Under the pieces are notes generated by a model. That model made no database searches. It was given only the letters and a program-made list of their open reading frames with translations, and was not told the origin of the DNA. A stretch of 64,000 bases of DNA from Nipponacmea schrenckii (taxonomy: Eukaryota > Mollusca > Gastropoda > Lottiidae), in assembly GCA_030562195.1 (NCBI GenBank), contig JAUJPP010000005.1:4522826-4586825 (forward strand), read 5' to 3'. A program made the position numbers and the translations under genes. This document shows positions 11,829-23,900 of the stretch, piece after piece (position 1 is the stretch's first letter; the number at the start of each line of letters is the position of its first letter).

Positions 11829-14800
11829 ATGTGGAAGGTAATCTTAAGCACTGTAATACTGCTGTCGTGTGGATTCACCACCCAGGTAAGTGGGTCTTTA
11901 GTAACATCAATAGCGTCTTTATCCAGCTAATCATCCACTAAGAACTTTTTTAAACGAGGGATCTTGTTGTTTGAAGGTTGATGTTGAAAATGATAGTAGT
12001 CAGTAGTCATAAGATCAGACCCGCGGCTACAGGAGGGGGTTGGGTGTTGGAGGGGTGGGGGGGGGGGTGTTGGGGGTGATATCCTGACAACCAACCAATT
12101 CCAATCCTTCAACAAAGACCATACCCCCATTGCTCCTCATGATATATTACTGAACCCCCCTGGGCAATCAGCTCGTACTACGGGTCTCCATTGGATCTTT
12201 AGTTTGTATATCATGAATAGGAAATCTTCAGCAACGTCATCAGCGTCCGTATAAAGAGGAAAGAGGAAAAAAACGTCGTAGATTATTTAAATTGATTTCA
12301 AAAAGCTACATTGGTGATAGAGGTCGTCATTAAATAATGGATTATTCGTTCTGACATACTTGTAAGCTCACGTCTTACCATTCTAGGCAGCTGTACTATC
12401 CACAAGTCAACCCGTAACCTGGGCATTACTAGAATCAGTGACTGGAATCTCGAAACTAACTATCGATTGTTCCGGAACCCTCAAAATAGATAGCGTCTCT
12501 CCGTCATCCTGTTCAAACTGCTTCGGCGTCATTCCGGAAGGTAAGGTATTCAACACATAGGTATGTAGTGTCCACCCTGTGTATTTCTAAGTTTTAAATT
12601 GGAATTATGCGTTTATGGGTTTTTTTCATGCCATCCATTGTAACGTCTCCATGGGCTGAATACTTCATACTTCAAAACAGGCGAGGGAAACATAGTTTAT
12701 CATCCAATATAGTTTCTTTTCAGGAAGTCACTTATAGACGCTTTGTACTCATTTCCACGCCTTTAAAACAACACATATTGGTTAATATGACCATGTTGGC
12801 ACTCTTTATTCGGGATACGATGCTCTATTAGGTGATATTATGTGTGTCTGAACATGGCCCTCATCGTTTTAGGCACTGGTACACATTCTTTATTCTACGC
12901 TCCACGAAATGGAGCTAAACTGGATTATGACAACGCAAACATCTACACCTTCGCGATGAGCTGCAGTGACGGGACTACTGGAAATGTGATACTGAGTGTG
13001 ATTCCCAACTTTCCACCAACCTTTCAAGATTCATCAAGTGAGTTATATTTATTTGGTTAAGCTAATTTCATAGGACACAGGATGTCTCAACTAACCTCAC
13101 GTACTCACGTCTTATCCGAGAAGGAGCTGAAGCTGTCTTACCTTACAAATCATCTTATTCGAGGAGCTTGAGCTGTAATTTAGAGGTGAAGATGAAGGTA
13201 ATATTATTCTCGTTTCAGCTACCAGGACAGTGTCCTCTGCCACGACGACTGGTGGAACGGTTTACAATCCTAACCCTCGGGACTTAGAGAATGATCAACT
13301 CACCTTTTCTCTCGAGGAAAATCCAAATAATGGATTTTTCACCATTGACGGTAAATATATAAAAACTTCTTATATATGTACAAAAAAAAAAGCATCTCGA
13401 AAAAACCAAGTGATCGATCGTGAGAACGAGAGATACAAAGCTAGACAGAGATACAAATTATACGATTCAAAGTATTTGTATTCAAGTTAAATGGTGCCCA
13501 TCCTTACACAAGAGGCAATTTTACATGTGGAACGTTATATTCTGGTTTCAGCGAATGGAGTAGTTCGTGCCAAGAAGAATCTGAACACCTTCTGCAACCA
13601 GGAGACTGTAACAATACATATGGAGGATGGTTCCAATCCACCAGTTACCAAAACAGTTACTTTGGATCCAGGTAAGATCCGTATCTTTTTCAATGCCAGG
13701 ATCAGTACATAATCCCACATTCATTGGCACCATCATTTATCACCAACATCAGCCTTAACCACAATCACCATGGTCATCACCACCGACTGTAACATCACCA
13801 TAACAAAAAAATAATCAGTCATATCTACTGCCTCATCATATTCCTTCCCATAAGCATGGTCAGATGCAGCAACTAAAGGCACCTCCGATCCTATATTGAA
13901 TACTTTGAGAAGGAACAAAAAAATGTCCTTATAAACTTTGCAGGGGGAAACACAAAACCAACTCTAAAGGATTGGAACCGAATCATTACCATTCCTGAAA
14001 ACACCGTCCTACAACTACCAATTACAGACAATCTCGGTTCTCAAGGAAGTTGCATTGTAACGGTCGTTCCACCGGAGTACTCCACCTACTTAGATTCTAC
14101 GTCGCAATGTCCAAATGGTGCCGGTAAGTAGGATCTTTATGTTACAACTACCTCTTCTACGGAAAATTGTCATGCCCATAGCTGGACTGGATTGTTCGCA
14201 GGAGCAAGTGATCATATACAATGAGTGCTTTCTGTGTTGATCAGTACCAGGTTCTATTACAGCTTCCAAAATAATAACACCAGCTGGAGGCGAAACATTC
14301 AACTTCGAAGTCGATCCCCCAATTAACATTTCCTTGGTTCTCGACAATGGGAATTGTCCGTCAGAAGCAAGATGGTTGTACGTACAATGGTCTGACGTTC
14401 CAGAACCACCAACTTTAACTGTGGATAAAATGGACTTTATTACGAAGGAAGGATTTGTAAGTATATGTACCAATTGCAAGGAACTTTAAACAAGCACAAA
14501 GTTCTGCCGGTTCACCAATAAAATGTGTTCTTTGATGCATTTGCATTAACTTATTGCTGTTTTCCAATCTTTATCAGGGCCATTGACTTGTGGTCTGAAT
14601 TGAAGTCATAATCGGTTTCAAGGGGACAATCCAATATTTCGGGGCTGACCTCTTCAGGAATATCAGATGAAATAACAGAACATTCTGTAAACATCTCGTC
14701 TTTCTTTCATTGTCAAATTAATCATCGTCTTCCCTTTCTAGGTTGAAATCAGACCAGATTACGAGATCGATGACGACGACGAACCGGATAAACACGTCTA

Positions 14801-17226
14801 TTCCTTCGTAGATCCAGCCCTGGTGAACCCAAATTTTAAGATAGACCCAGATACAGGTCGAATATACACACCCAAATATTACAAGATGGACTGTGATGCA
14901 GATAGGAATGGGTTTATATTTGACGTCCAAGTCACAGACCAAAATGGTAATGTTTCGGACCCACCTGTTAAAGTCAAACTGAATCTAACGTAAGTGTTGT
15001 TATTACTAATATCTACGGTAAAAAACATCTACAGCTTCTCTACATACGTTTATGTTCCATTATAGTGCCTAACAACTCATAAGCGAGGGTTTTGGATTCA
15101 TTTGCGATTTCATTTTCATATGCTGGATTTCACCTTTTTTAGTGACACTTTTGCAACTGATATTGTCAACTATGTACCTCATTTTGGAGATTCCTCAAAG
15201 ACTTTTATAGTATTATGTATTTTTTCTCAGAGATATCAATGATAACAGACCAAGGTTTACCCGACGTTTTGATCCGACCCCAGCTCTTTACGCAGATTGT
15301 ATACAACCGTTCACGCTAGATGACTTGTCGGACGACGTAGTGGACGATGATTGTGAGGTAACCACAAACAAGGCGGTTGAATTTATCGAAGCTTCATCTG
15401 GAAGTCTGTCAATTTCAAAAGATGGAATAGTGCGGCTGACCAAGCCTCCTATAGCAGGTTTGTAGTGCATTTTTACAGAGATTTGCCAAGGAATTTAATG
15501 GAGTTTTACGCCCTACTATTCTGCAGCTTATGGGCTAATGAAGACAGGCAACGTCATGCTGTTGGCAATGAGGGAGAATATTTGCCAGGACAGTGGCATT
15601 AACCTAATTTTTTTTCGATTTCCAACTGACAAAATACAAAGGGGCATAACTCTTATATCATTAAGCATAGCGAATATCTGACACAAAGGGTTTCAGATGT
15701 TGAAGTTTCTTAAGTTATATTCTACCAACTGAAGGAGCTCGTTTTTCTAGGGAATAACCAAAAACGGTTTCTGATGAGAGGATTTGGTCCACTGCAGGAT
15801 CATTTTTTAATCAATTGAAGAAAAGCTCTTTACCTAAAATTCGACGCAAAACCATTTGGAATTTGAACACTTACTGTCATAAAAATTGAGACTAAATTGA
15901 ATTCATTCAGCGAGTCAGGCACTTGTATCTTCTCAAAAATTTAAAATTTCAATCCATAATTGCAGGTCAAGTAGACATCCTAACCATCCAGGCAATAGAC
16001 AAAGGAGAACCGCCACTTGTGAGTGAAACGGAGACTATCTCGATCATGGGCTTCCCGTGTCCAACAACACCACGAGTCGTCGATCCCGTTGACGAAAACG
16101 ACAACGATAACAACAACAACAACAATAATAATAACAACAATGCTAATAACGGAAATAACAATAATAACAATGCAGGAACCGCTGTGGTAGAAACAGCTGG
16201 CTTCTTTGACAATCCGTGGAATATTGCTTTGATTGCCTTGGCCGCATTACTTGGACTGCTATTACTGCCTCTTCTTCTGTACCTATGCTACAGATTTTGC
16301 GGTCCGTGGTGTAGCAATGCTTGCTATAATTGCAGAAATCCGTAAGTAAATTAAAATTAGATAATCCATTCCTCAAATAGCCACAGACGACGAGACTTTG
16401 TCTGCGCTTAACAGTTTAAGAGTTCACCGAAGCTATATACATGTAGTTCAAGAGATCAAGGTGGTCTTAAGAACAACCTAATTGCTCGGAAGCTTTGACA
16501 AAACATTGGTTGATTCCTTTATGACCAATAAGTCGTATTGCAATACTGTACAACCAATCTTGTGACCCTCAGTGTGTCTATCCCTTTTTCACTCCAGACC
16601 TTTGAAAGCCAACAAGATCAAACCCAATAAACTTAGCGGAGACGGTAAAGGTAAGGCAGAGAGCAAAGGTCCCGAGAAGGGCATGGCGGAAGCTGAAGGA
16701 GAGGTCGTGGCTGGCAAGAAAGCAGCTTTGGTTGGTGGCAAAATCATCCGCTATGGTGGATACGTGGATGAATATGGGTATTCTTACGCTGAAGCTGGTG
16801 GCGGCGGAGGCGGCGGGTATTCTTCTGGGTATGGGGGAGGTGATTACGGATGGACTGGGGACAATGGTTATGGTGGAGGTGAAGGGGTCGTGGTCGGAGA
16901 CGCAGAAGGAGGGAAAACCAACGACAGTTATTGGAAAGAACGTAAGTATTTTAGCACTATTTTTCGGATTTTAACAGGACTTTTAATCGCTTTTAGTGAA
17001 ATAACAGATAATGTCTCAGGTTTGGAAATATGGTTACTTAGAGATTCTCAGTTGAAATTTGTTCCTGATTTCAAACATTATTCCATATTAAACGAATATA
17101 TTGTCTTTGTAATTCGCGAATGACCCCTGCTTATTCAATTACTCCTGCTTTTCAGATTTTCAAGACAAAGGCTTAAAAGACCAACCAAGTAAGAACGCAT
17201 TACCAGCAACAGTAGATAAATCCTAG
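11829..17226 (+). CDS. Gene C: cadherin-like receptor with poly-Asn stalk and Gly/Tyr-rich tail
   Basis: Twelve phase-consistent exons: 11829-11885, 12387-12540, 12873-13037, 13219-13350, 13552-13671, 13944-14123, 14245-14456, 14742-14989, 15231-15457, 15966-16341, 16598-16941 and 17156-17226, about 761 residues. Signal peptide WKVILSTVILLSCGF; Cys module ending SSCSNCFGVIPE; then degenerate cadherin-like repeats with VTDQNGN, LTDINDNRPRF and IDPDTGRIY motifs. An Asn-rich stalk (about residues 539-567) precedes the membrane helix (IALIALAALLGLLLLPLLLYLCY, about 582-608) and a Cys-containing juxtamembrane piece. The tail is longest of the three paralogues: a Lys/Glu-rich part, then a Gly/Tyr-rich part (about 670-730) ending NDSYWKE. 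The acceptor of exon 7 is taken at 14244; another AG is close by. Order and phases match genes A and B, so this is a tandem duplicate. Function is inferred as adhesion or recognition. Confidence 0.82.
16096..16170 (+). repeat. AAC/AAT trinucleotide repeat coding for poly-Asn
   Basis: This trinucleotide run in exon 10 of gene C codes for a stalk of almost pure Asn, broken by Ala and Gly. It follows an acidic DENDND piece and sits directly before the membrane helix, where genes A and B have Thr- or Ser-rich stalks. Length variation between individuals is likely. Confidence 0.9.
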
Positions 17227-17538
17227 AGGAAGATGCTGAAGATGCTAAAGACGGACAAATATAACGTTCATATTAAATAAAACCTACCCATTCAGAATGG
17301 ACTTTAGGCCTACTTGGCCTACTAGAGTATATATTAAACAGTTAGACTTACCAGGTTCTATGACTAAGGAAATGATTCATGGATAAGAGAGTATATGCAT
17401 CAGTTGGACAGATGCCATTACTGGAGAACGACGATACATCCATTAAACTAAGTCATCCTAAGAAAACTTAAACATTTAGAAAACAACCACAAACAATCTA
17501 TCCATCCGAAATTAACAGAAGTCTTAATCTAAATTTTT

Positions 17539-17544
17539 AATAAA
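17539..17544 (+). promoter_or_regulatory. Likely poly(A) signal of gene C
   Basis: An AATAAA lies about 310 bases after the stop at 17224-17226 and is immediately followed by a second overlapping AATAAA-like string. A closer alternative is at 17276-17281, so alternative 3' ends are possible. Confidence 0.55.
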
Positions 17545-18110
17545 TAAATTTTCATTCCACGAACTGAACCTGATATGAAAAATCTTTTGTTCTTCTAAGA
17601 CGCAGTATTTCTTGAAGGTTTAAGGTTGAACTGTGGACTTTCAGTACCTATGTTATTTGTACAATAATCTGTGATATGCGTGTATATATTGTAATTTCTA
17701 TATTATGATTTAACATAAATTAAATGAAACAAACTTTACAGATTCATACTCCATCATTGATACACACGCCCGACTAAATGTGCTTCTATTCGGACCCTTC
17801 CGAAATTTCAGCTCAGTGATCAGTCGTTCCAAGGACCAGCTGGTAGACAGTATGCCCACAAATTTAGCTGGATAAGCAGGGAAAGATCGAGGTCGAGAGT
17901 GTTGACCAGATATCATAACCTAGGTAGTTGTAAATATGTGACAAGTCGACGTTCGCTTCCAGCAGAATGCCCGACAAATTACGCGTAAACTCAATTCAAA
18001 TCACGAATTATATAAGGGGACGAATTGAATGCTTTTGGTCAGGTCCAATATGTTTACAATGTATACACATGTTCTACTGTTTACAAGACATATAGAAATA
18101 GGCATACGTA

Positions 18111-18334
18111 AAGAAGCACAAGATATATGGATAACTATTTCTAACATTTATTCATTTCTCTTGATACCCTGCCTGTTGAGCATGTGAAACGTTGAGTTAA
18201 TAAATGCTAGAAATAGTGTATCTATATATCTTGTGATTCTATTTAATATTTGATAACACTGTCTGTATGAGCATGTGAACGTTGAGTTAATAAATGCTAG
18301 AAATAGTGTATCTATATATTTTGTGCTTCTTTAG
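18111..18334. mobile_element. Fold-back (inverted repeat) element
   Basis: The left end, AAAGAAGCACAAGATATAT, is repeated in inverted form at the right end over about 43 bases with few mismatches. A third copy of part of the same arm lies inside in direct orientation at about 18191-18235. The whole can form a long hairpin. There is no coding capacity, so this is a non-autonomous element or a MITE-like remnant. Confidence 0.7.
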
Positions 18335-20969
18335 ACACATATTGTCCATCAATATATTCCAGTGGATTATACACGGGTCAAAAAACTAATAACACATGAA
18401 TGAATGACGAGGAGTCATGAAGGGTAAATGCTATGAAAGCACGAGCTTTGTATACCTCATTCAAAGGGGCTTTATATACGTTCTTATTTTTCACCTAAAA
18501 AAATACATATTTTATTAAATATCTTAATCATATCCTTCTTAGTACATACCGTACTTGATCTAATAAAATAAAAACGGCGCAATAAAAAATTTACGTCCTA
18601 TTTTACTTTTAGTATTGTCCTATCTTGCCTTGAAATCAATGTTATTGCTAGCGCTATAACGAATACCTTTGATATTTGTTGCCTACACGCTTGATGCACC
18701 CCTAGTTCCGTGACACTGTTTAATCACAGTGGTCCCCCTACAAATATATTTTAAAACTTTTGATAGTTGATCACAGAGCGTGATGACCACGCCCGTACGA
18801 TAACCGTCTTTTTGTCTCGGTCGCGATCACATTTCTAATACACTATTTTAACTGTTTATACGACACGGGGAACATGTTACCGAACAAAACCTAATAACAG
18901 TATAACGAGGAACACAAGGGAATAAATTATGGTATAACCCACTTTCCTTAACACCATTCTTATACAACAGACGTTTATTAGCCAGTTCTCATTGGCTTTT
19001 CTTTCAAGAATAGGAACAGTTCGAGGGTGGGGCAAGGGGTGGTCTCCAAAGGGGCCAGTAGCACCTCTTTTTTGATAACACAGATGGAGAAGGAAGACAA
19101 GGTGGAGAAAGGGAAGGGACAATGCGCCCTCTCATACAGAAGCCGTCCCTAATTTCGGTATGGCTATGCTACCAGATGCAAGATTAAAAACGCAGATTTA
19201 TTTCCCCCTTGTAGCTAGATTGCTGACAAGAGTGGCCATGGTACCGAATAAAATTTCCAAACTTAAAAGCTTTCCAGGGATGAATCGAAGTTTTAATGTT
19301 GTCTACCATGAGCACCATGCACATATTAAACAAGTTTATTATAAATACTACGGTAAAAACTGTGCTCTATTTCCATTAGGGCTTAGCTTATTGAACGGTA
19401 ATTTTCTAAATAAAGAACCTTTCTTTTGGCCTAGATCACGGAGGGACTAAATAGAAACGCTGTAATCTGGGGATGGTATATTACAGACGTTAAGTGTAGT
19501 ATTGAGTCAAAAATTACAATTTATGGCCTTCAAATCCTGTTCTACATTATAAAGATGACAGTGCACCTTATTAGTCTAATGTGTTTTTATGTATGTACTA
19601 CCGCTCTACCATTATGATGTGTTTATTTGTTACAACGGTTTGTACCCGACCTATCTACAGTAATGTGTTTTTATGTCCTCTGCGTGGAATTGCAAATTAT
19701 GTGTTTGTCCTGTTTTGCAACTTTCAAATCTAATGTGTTTTTAAGACCTCTGCGTTGAATTTTTATTGTGCTTACTTGTATGAACATTTTGCATCTGATC
19801 AATCAAAAGCATTATTATTGTCACTGTTCGACTTAATTCTTGTTTCTAACGTACATATACCCATTTGTAATAAAAGAACTTCCGCATTCCCAATAACAGT
19901 GCATCGAATCCACACCTTTACCAACAGCGGTCTTTATACTCCCTCAAACACACCCATTCATATCAAACATATCCTGTAGCTTATAACCCCTATTGATAAA
20001 TATATATACCTGATTATTAATATCACCATAGTCAGAAATGGACACGCTTGGGTTCTAACCTGTGACGAAATCTTATATTGGGGACAATTTAAAACCCCCT
20101 TTTAAAAGGGCCAGTGATTCAAAGGGCATGATCTCATTTATTTTGCGACCAGTAACTTAAAATAAATTTGAGTCACATTTCGTTTTGTGTTGAGGCTTTT
20201 CTTTAAGGATAAAAACAAAACTTATAGTGATCATACGTCTTAAGTGATAAAGGTGGTTGGAAGTTACATACTCAACAGAAGGTATTGGTACAGGCTTTAG
20301 TGTAGATAAGCCGTTATTGCTTTATATGTTATTGATATTAGTGGACACACCAAAAGGGAAATACTCATACAAATTGAAAAGCTCTTCCACATGAATAGCG
20401 CTTGGAGAAAACAATCGGTACTTGTTCGGAGCATTAAATTGCGTTGGTGCACGTACGAAGATCTGTGAGCAAGTGACACTCATCATCAAAGTTTTCGGAG
20501 AGCATCTCTGTGTGTATCGTTCGAGATCCGGTGAAGTTTTGGAACATATAACTATCAAAAGTAATTAGGAACATTAATGCGTATTATCAAGTGTGATTTG
20601 AGAACATATCAAAGAAGAACATAAAAGAACACTAAGACTGATAAGAGGCGTCATTATCGGGTGTTCTTTACTTATAAGAAGACCGATTCACCACCACATA
20701 TATCATAAGTCCCTTTTCCAATTAAGCGTTGTTTACAACTTTTAAATAATAAGAACGAATTCGACAATCGTGGGAAAATCAATCGGCTGAAAGAAAAAGG
20801 GCTAGAGGCGTTCTGCAGGGTGGCTGAGAAAATTTAAAAAAAAATAAACGAATTTGAAACTTAAAAAGGATAGAATTAGCGAAATTTAATATGATTCACA
20901 CTGGAACTCAGTTTGTGTGATTTTCTAGGAACAATAAAAGACATCTTTATAATAAAGAGGAATTAAATA

Positions 20970-23900
20970 ATGGCTTGGATAAAACAATGCTTGTTATTGT
21001 TATCTATTTTTGTAACAGTGACTGCAGGTAAGTCCTAGACGAACGTGGGGTGAACATGAACATGGGGTGTGTATGGGGGAAAATCTTTGAGTGACTTTTC
21101 AAAACCTTTTGGAATCGTTTAAACCAAGCGAGGGTTTTAATTAAATTTGATAAACGCCAAGCATCAGCATTGGAAGTTGAATCTGTTCAACTGAGACAGC
21201 AACTATTTAGAACACCTCAATATCCATATACAGAATCTAAAAAGGGTACTGAGAGCCATTGTCAATTTTTCCAAGATCTTCTTCGTCATGTAATGTATAT
21301 ATAAGTTTAAGTTAATTCACACAGACTATTTCGTATCATGTTTGATCAAAATATACCTGATCAATGACCCGAGCGATATGGTTCATAAAATACCAATATA
21401 AAGCAAACTATAGTTTATAATGGTTCCCAGGTTTATATCAATGCGGGTAAACCCCCTCCCCCCCCCAAAAAAAAACTCAAATTAATATATAAAATATGAA
21501 TTATAAATTCAAAAATTCTTGTGAAATATGAAATATTACATAAAAAGCAATACAAAAGTTGAAGATAATTTATTCAAATTAATAAAATAAAGTTTATTCA
21601 TTCGATTTTAACCAAGTTTTGTCAAGATTGTTAAAAAATGTCGTCTCTATCGTGCCTACAAGCGAAATTAAAGACAAGGGCATTAACTCCAAAACCGTTC
21701 ATCTGATTATTTCTAAATTCGAACTTGACCAAGTTATCATAATACATACATGCATACAAAGCTTTATTAGGATCGGATAGAAATTGTAGTTCTTTTGCGT
21801 CTACAAGGAAAGTGGACTGATCGATGGACCAACAGTCAAGTACGACGGCGCTATACGTCTACATTATCACGTGGGCGTTAAAATATTAAAATAAAATTGC
21901 GTATATTTGAAGCTAAGAAGGTTTATGATAAACATTCCATGCCTAAGATCAGATAAGATCAGGTCAGTTTTCCTCTAAACTGGTTAAGCGAGATATCATA
22001 TTATCTCGATTGAGATAACTTTCTATTGAAGACATTTTTTTTTTTTAAATCAAGTCTATTTGAAATACATAGTCAAGCCCCCATCCTTAAAAGCATGCTA
22101 GTTCGTTATATATTATTCTAATTTCTCTTATGAAAAATACATTAAAAGTTACACGATAATGAATATTGAACAATATACTGTACATAGATTAAATAACACT
22201 TATTATTAGTGTTATATGCTACAGGATAGATATCCTGTTTAGGGTAGTGTAGTATTTGTGCCTCCATTACCCAAGCCCTAATGAACATGTTTACAAAGCG
22301 AGACATGGTGCATTGTTAAACAGGTCACTGATTTACATTGATGTAAAGAAAGATACCCTAAAAAAGTATTCCTATTAAACCTAAAAAGTAAACTTAACCA
22401 AAAATCTGTAAATCAGATTTACATTTTATGGGACAAGATAGTTTACATTTATGGGACAAGATGGTTTACATTTTGTGGGACAAGACGGTTTACATTTTGT
22501 GGGACAAGACGGTTTACATATTGTGCGTACAATTGACTTACGACGCCTCACGATGACTAAAATCTTTTGTGATTGTAGCAAGGGATGAGGTTGAAGGAGT
22601 AACCTTCGTGGATCATTTATCTGTTTTGACGATTTAATCCTCTTAAAATAGATTGCTTTTTACAGAAAAAAAAACTGAGTCAACGTTCGTCTAATAAGTT
22701 GTCTATTCACATCAAATCGACTATATTTAAATCAAAATTTATAAAAATATGGTTGGGGCTGGATAAAAGGAGGATGGGGTTGGGAATAAGAGGGGGAAAC
22801 AGGTGTTTAATCCATTAAATGACGGAATAGTTCTTAACCTAGAACCAGAATAGCAGTATCTATTTATCATTGGTTTAAATTACTAACTATCCAATAGGCT
22901 GTCAGTATTCTTCAACTGAGTTAAAAATCATCTTGAGTGACACTGATTGGTGATAATTGGTCTAATCAGTCGGCACATTCTGAACCATCGAGTCACGGTT
23001 TGTTCGGAATTACTCGTATCTAACTGGCCAAAAATCAACAATTTTGTTCCAAAAAATGAGGATTTCGGAATCGGGATTTTTAGAGAATGTGTGAAACAGT
23101 ACTGTTTATTGGCTGCCAAAAATCTGAAAGTCTTAAGCTTTTAGTTAGCAATTGGTGAGCGAAAACGTCGCATTAGACCTTCTAGCTTTGTGAAAGTCAA
23201 CATATGTACAACTGTTCACAAAAAGTCACGATTGTCTCGATTAACCGGGGTATGGCTTGGGTTCTAAATACATGCAGTCTTCATCATCCAGACGTATTTG
23301 TATTAAGATAGACTTGACTATATTTTAATCCAAAACTTACAATTTCCATTACAGAGGCACCCTCGCACGTTACTGTGGAACTTCTTCTAGAAGATGGTGC
23401 CAAAGCAACAAATTCTTCGCAGAGTACCCTGGCTACAATGCCAAGTAATCTAGTGTTCCGGGTACGACGGGACCATGAAGTGGCTATCCTACGTCTAAGG
23501 AAGATTCCACTCCTGAAAACAATAGCCTGTAGGGAAGGTGGGAGCTTTCCTTTAATTCATACAAGAGAGGTACGATATATATAACGTATAGTTTCGACTA
23601 TAAGACGCACATAATAATCCATTTGAACCGCTCAAACTACCAACTACAATTACCACTCGGCATTTACCTACAACCACTATGATCATTTCTGGGAATTTGT
23701 GACCCAATTGTGACTATGAACGGTTACTCTGTAAAAAATTTAAAATACTTATTTCAATCCCTTTTCAGGACAAAGCCAGTTATGTCGACTACAGTACCAA
23801 AGCTGTTCTTTTAGTAACAAGAGCTCCAACTTCATCAACTAAATATATTTTAGTAAGTACACACAATCTGTTTGTTGGATACTATTTCCCTATCTTGTAT

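Larger units (their letters stand above)
17227..20969. other. Intergenic region between genes C and D
   Basis: The left end is the gene C 3' UTR, with candidate AATAAA signals at 17276-17281 and 17539-17544. A fold-back element lies at 18111-18334. From about 19560 to 19760 short segments containing TAATGTGTTTTTATG and CCTCTGCGT recur as imperfect copies. A 96-codon open frame at 19160-19450 has no recognisable homology and I do not call it a gene. The right end should hold the gene D promoter. Confidence 0.55.

Noticed and set aside
16143..16376. Minus-strand open frame opposite the poly-Asn stalk
   Set aside because: Antisense shadow of gene C exon 10, which contains a clear membrane helix in the correct phase.
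19160..19450. Plus-strand 96-codon open frame between genes C and D
   Set aside because: No recognisable domain, splice context or paralogue; it is likely to be chance in a repeat-bearing spacer.
22928..23144. Open frames on both strands in intron 1 of gene D
   Set aside because: No homology and no splice-site support; they lie inside a long intron bounded by well-phased exons.
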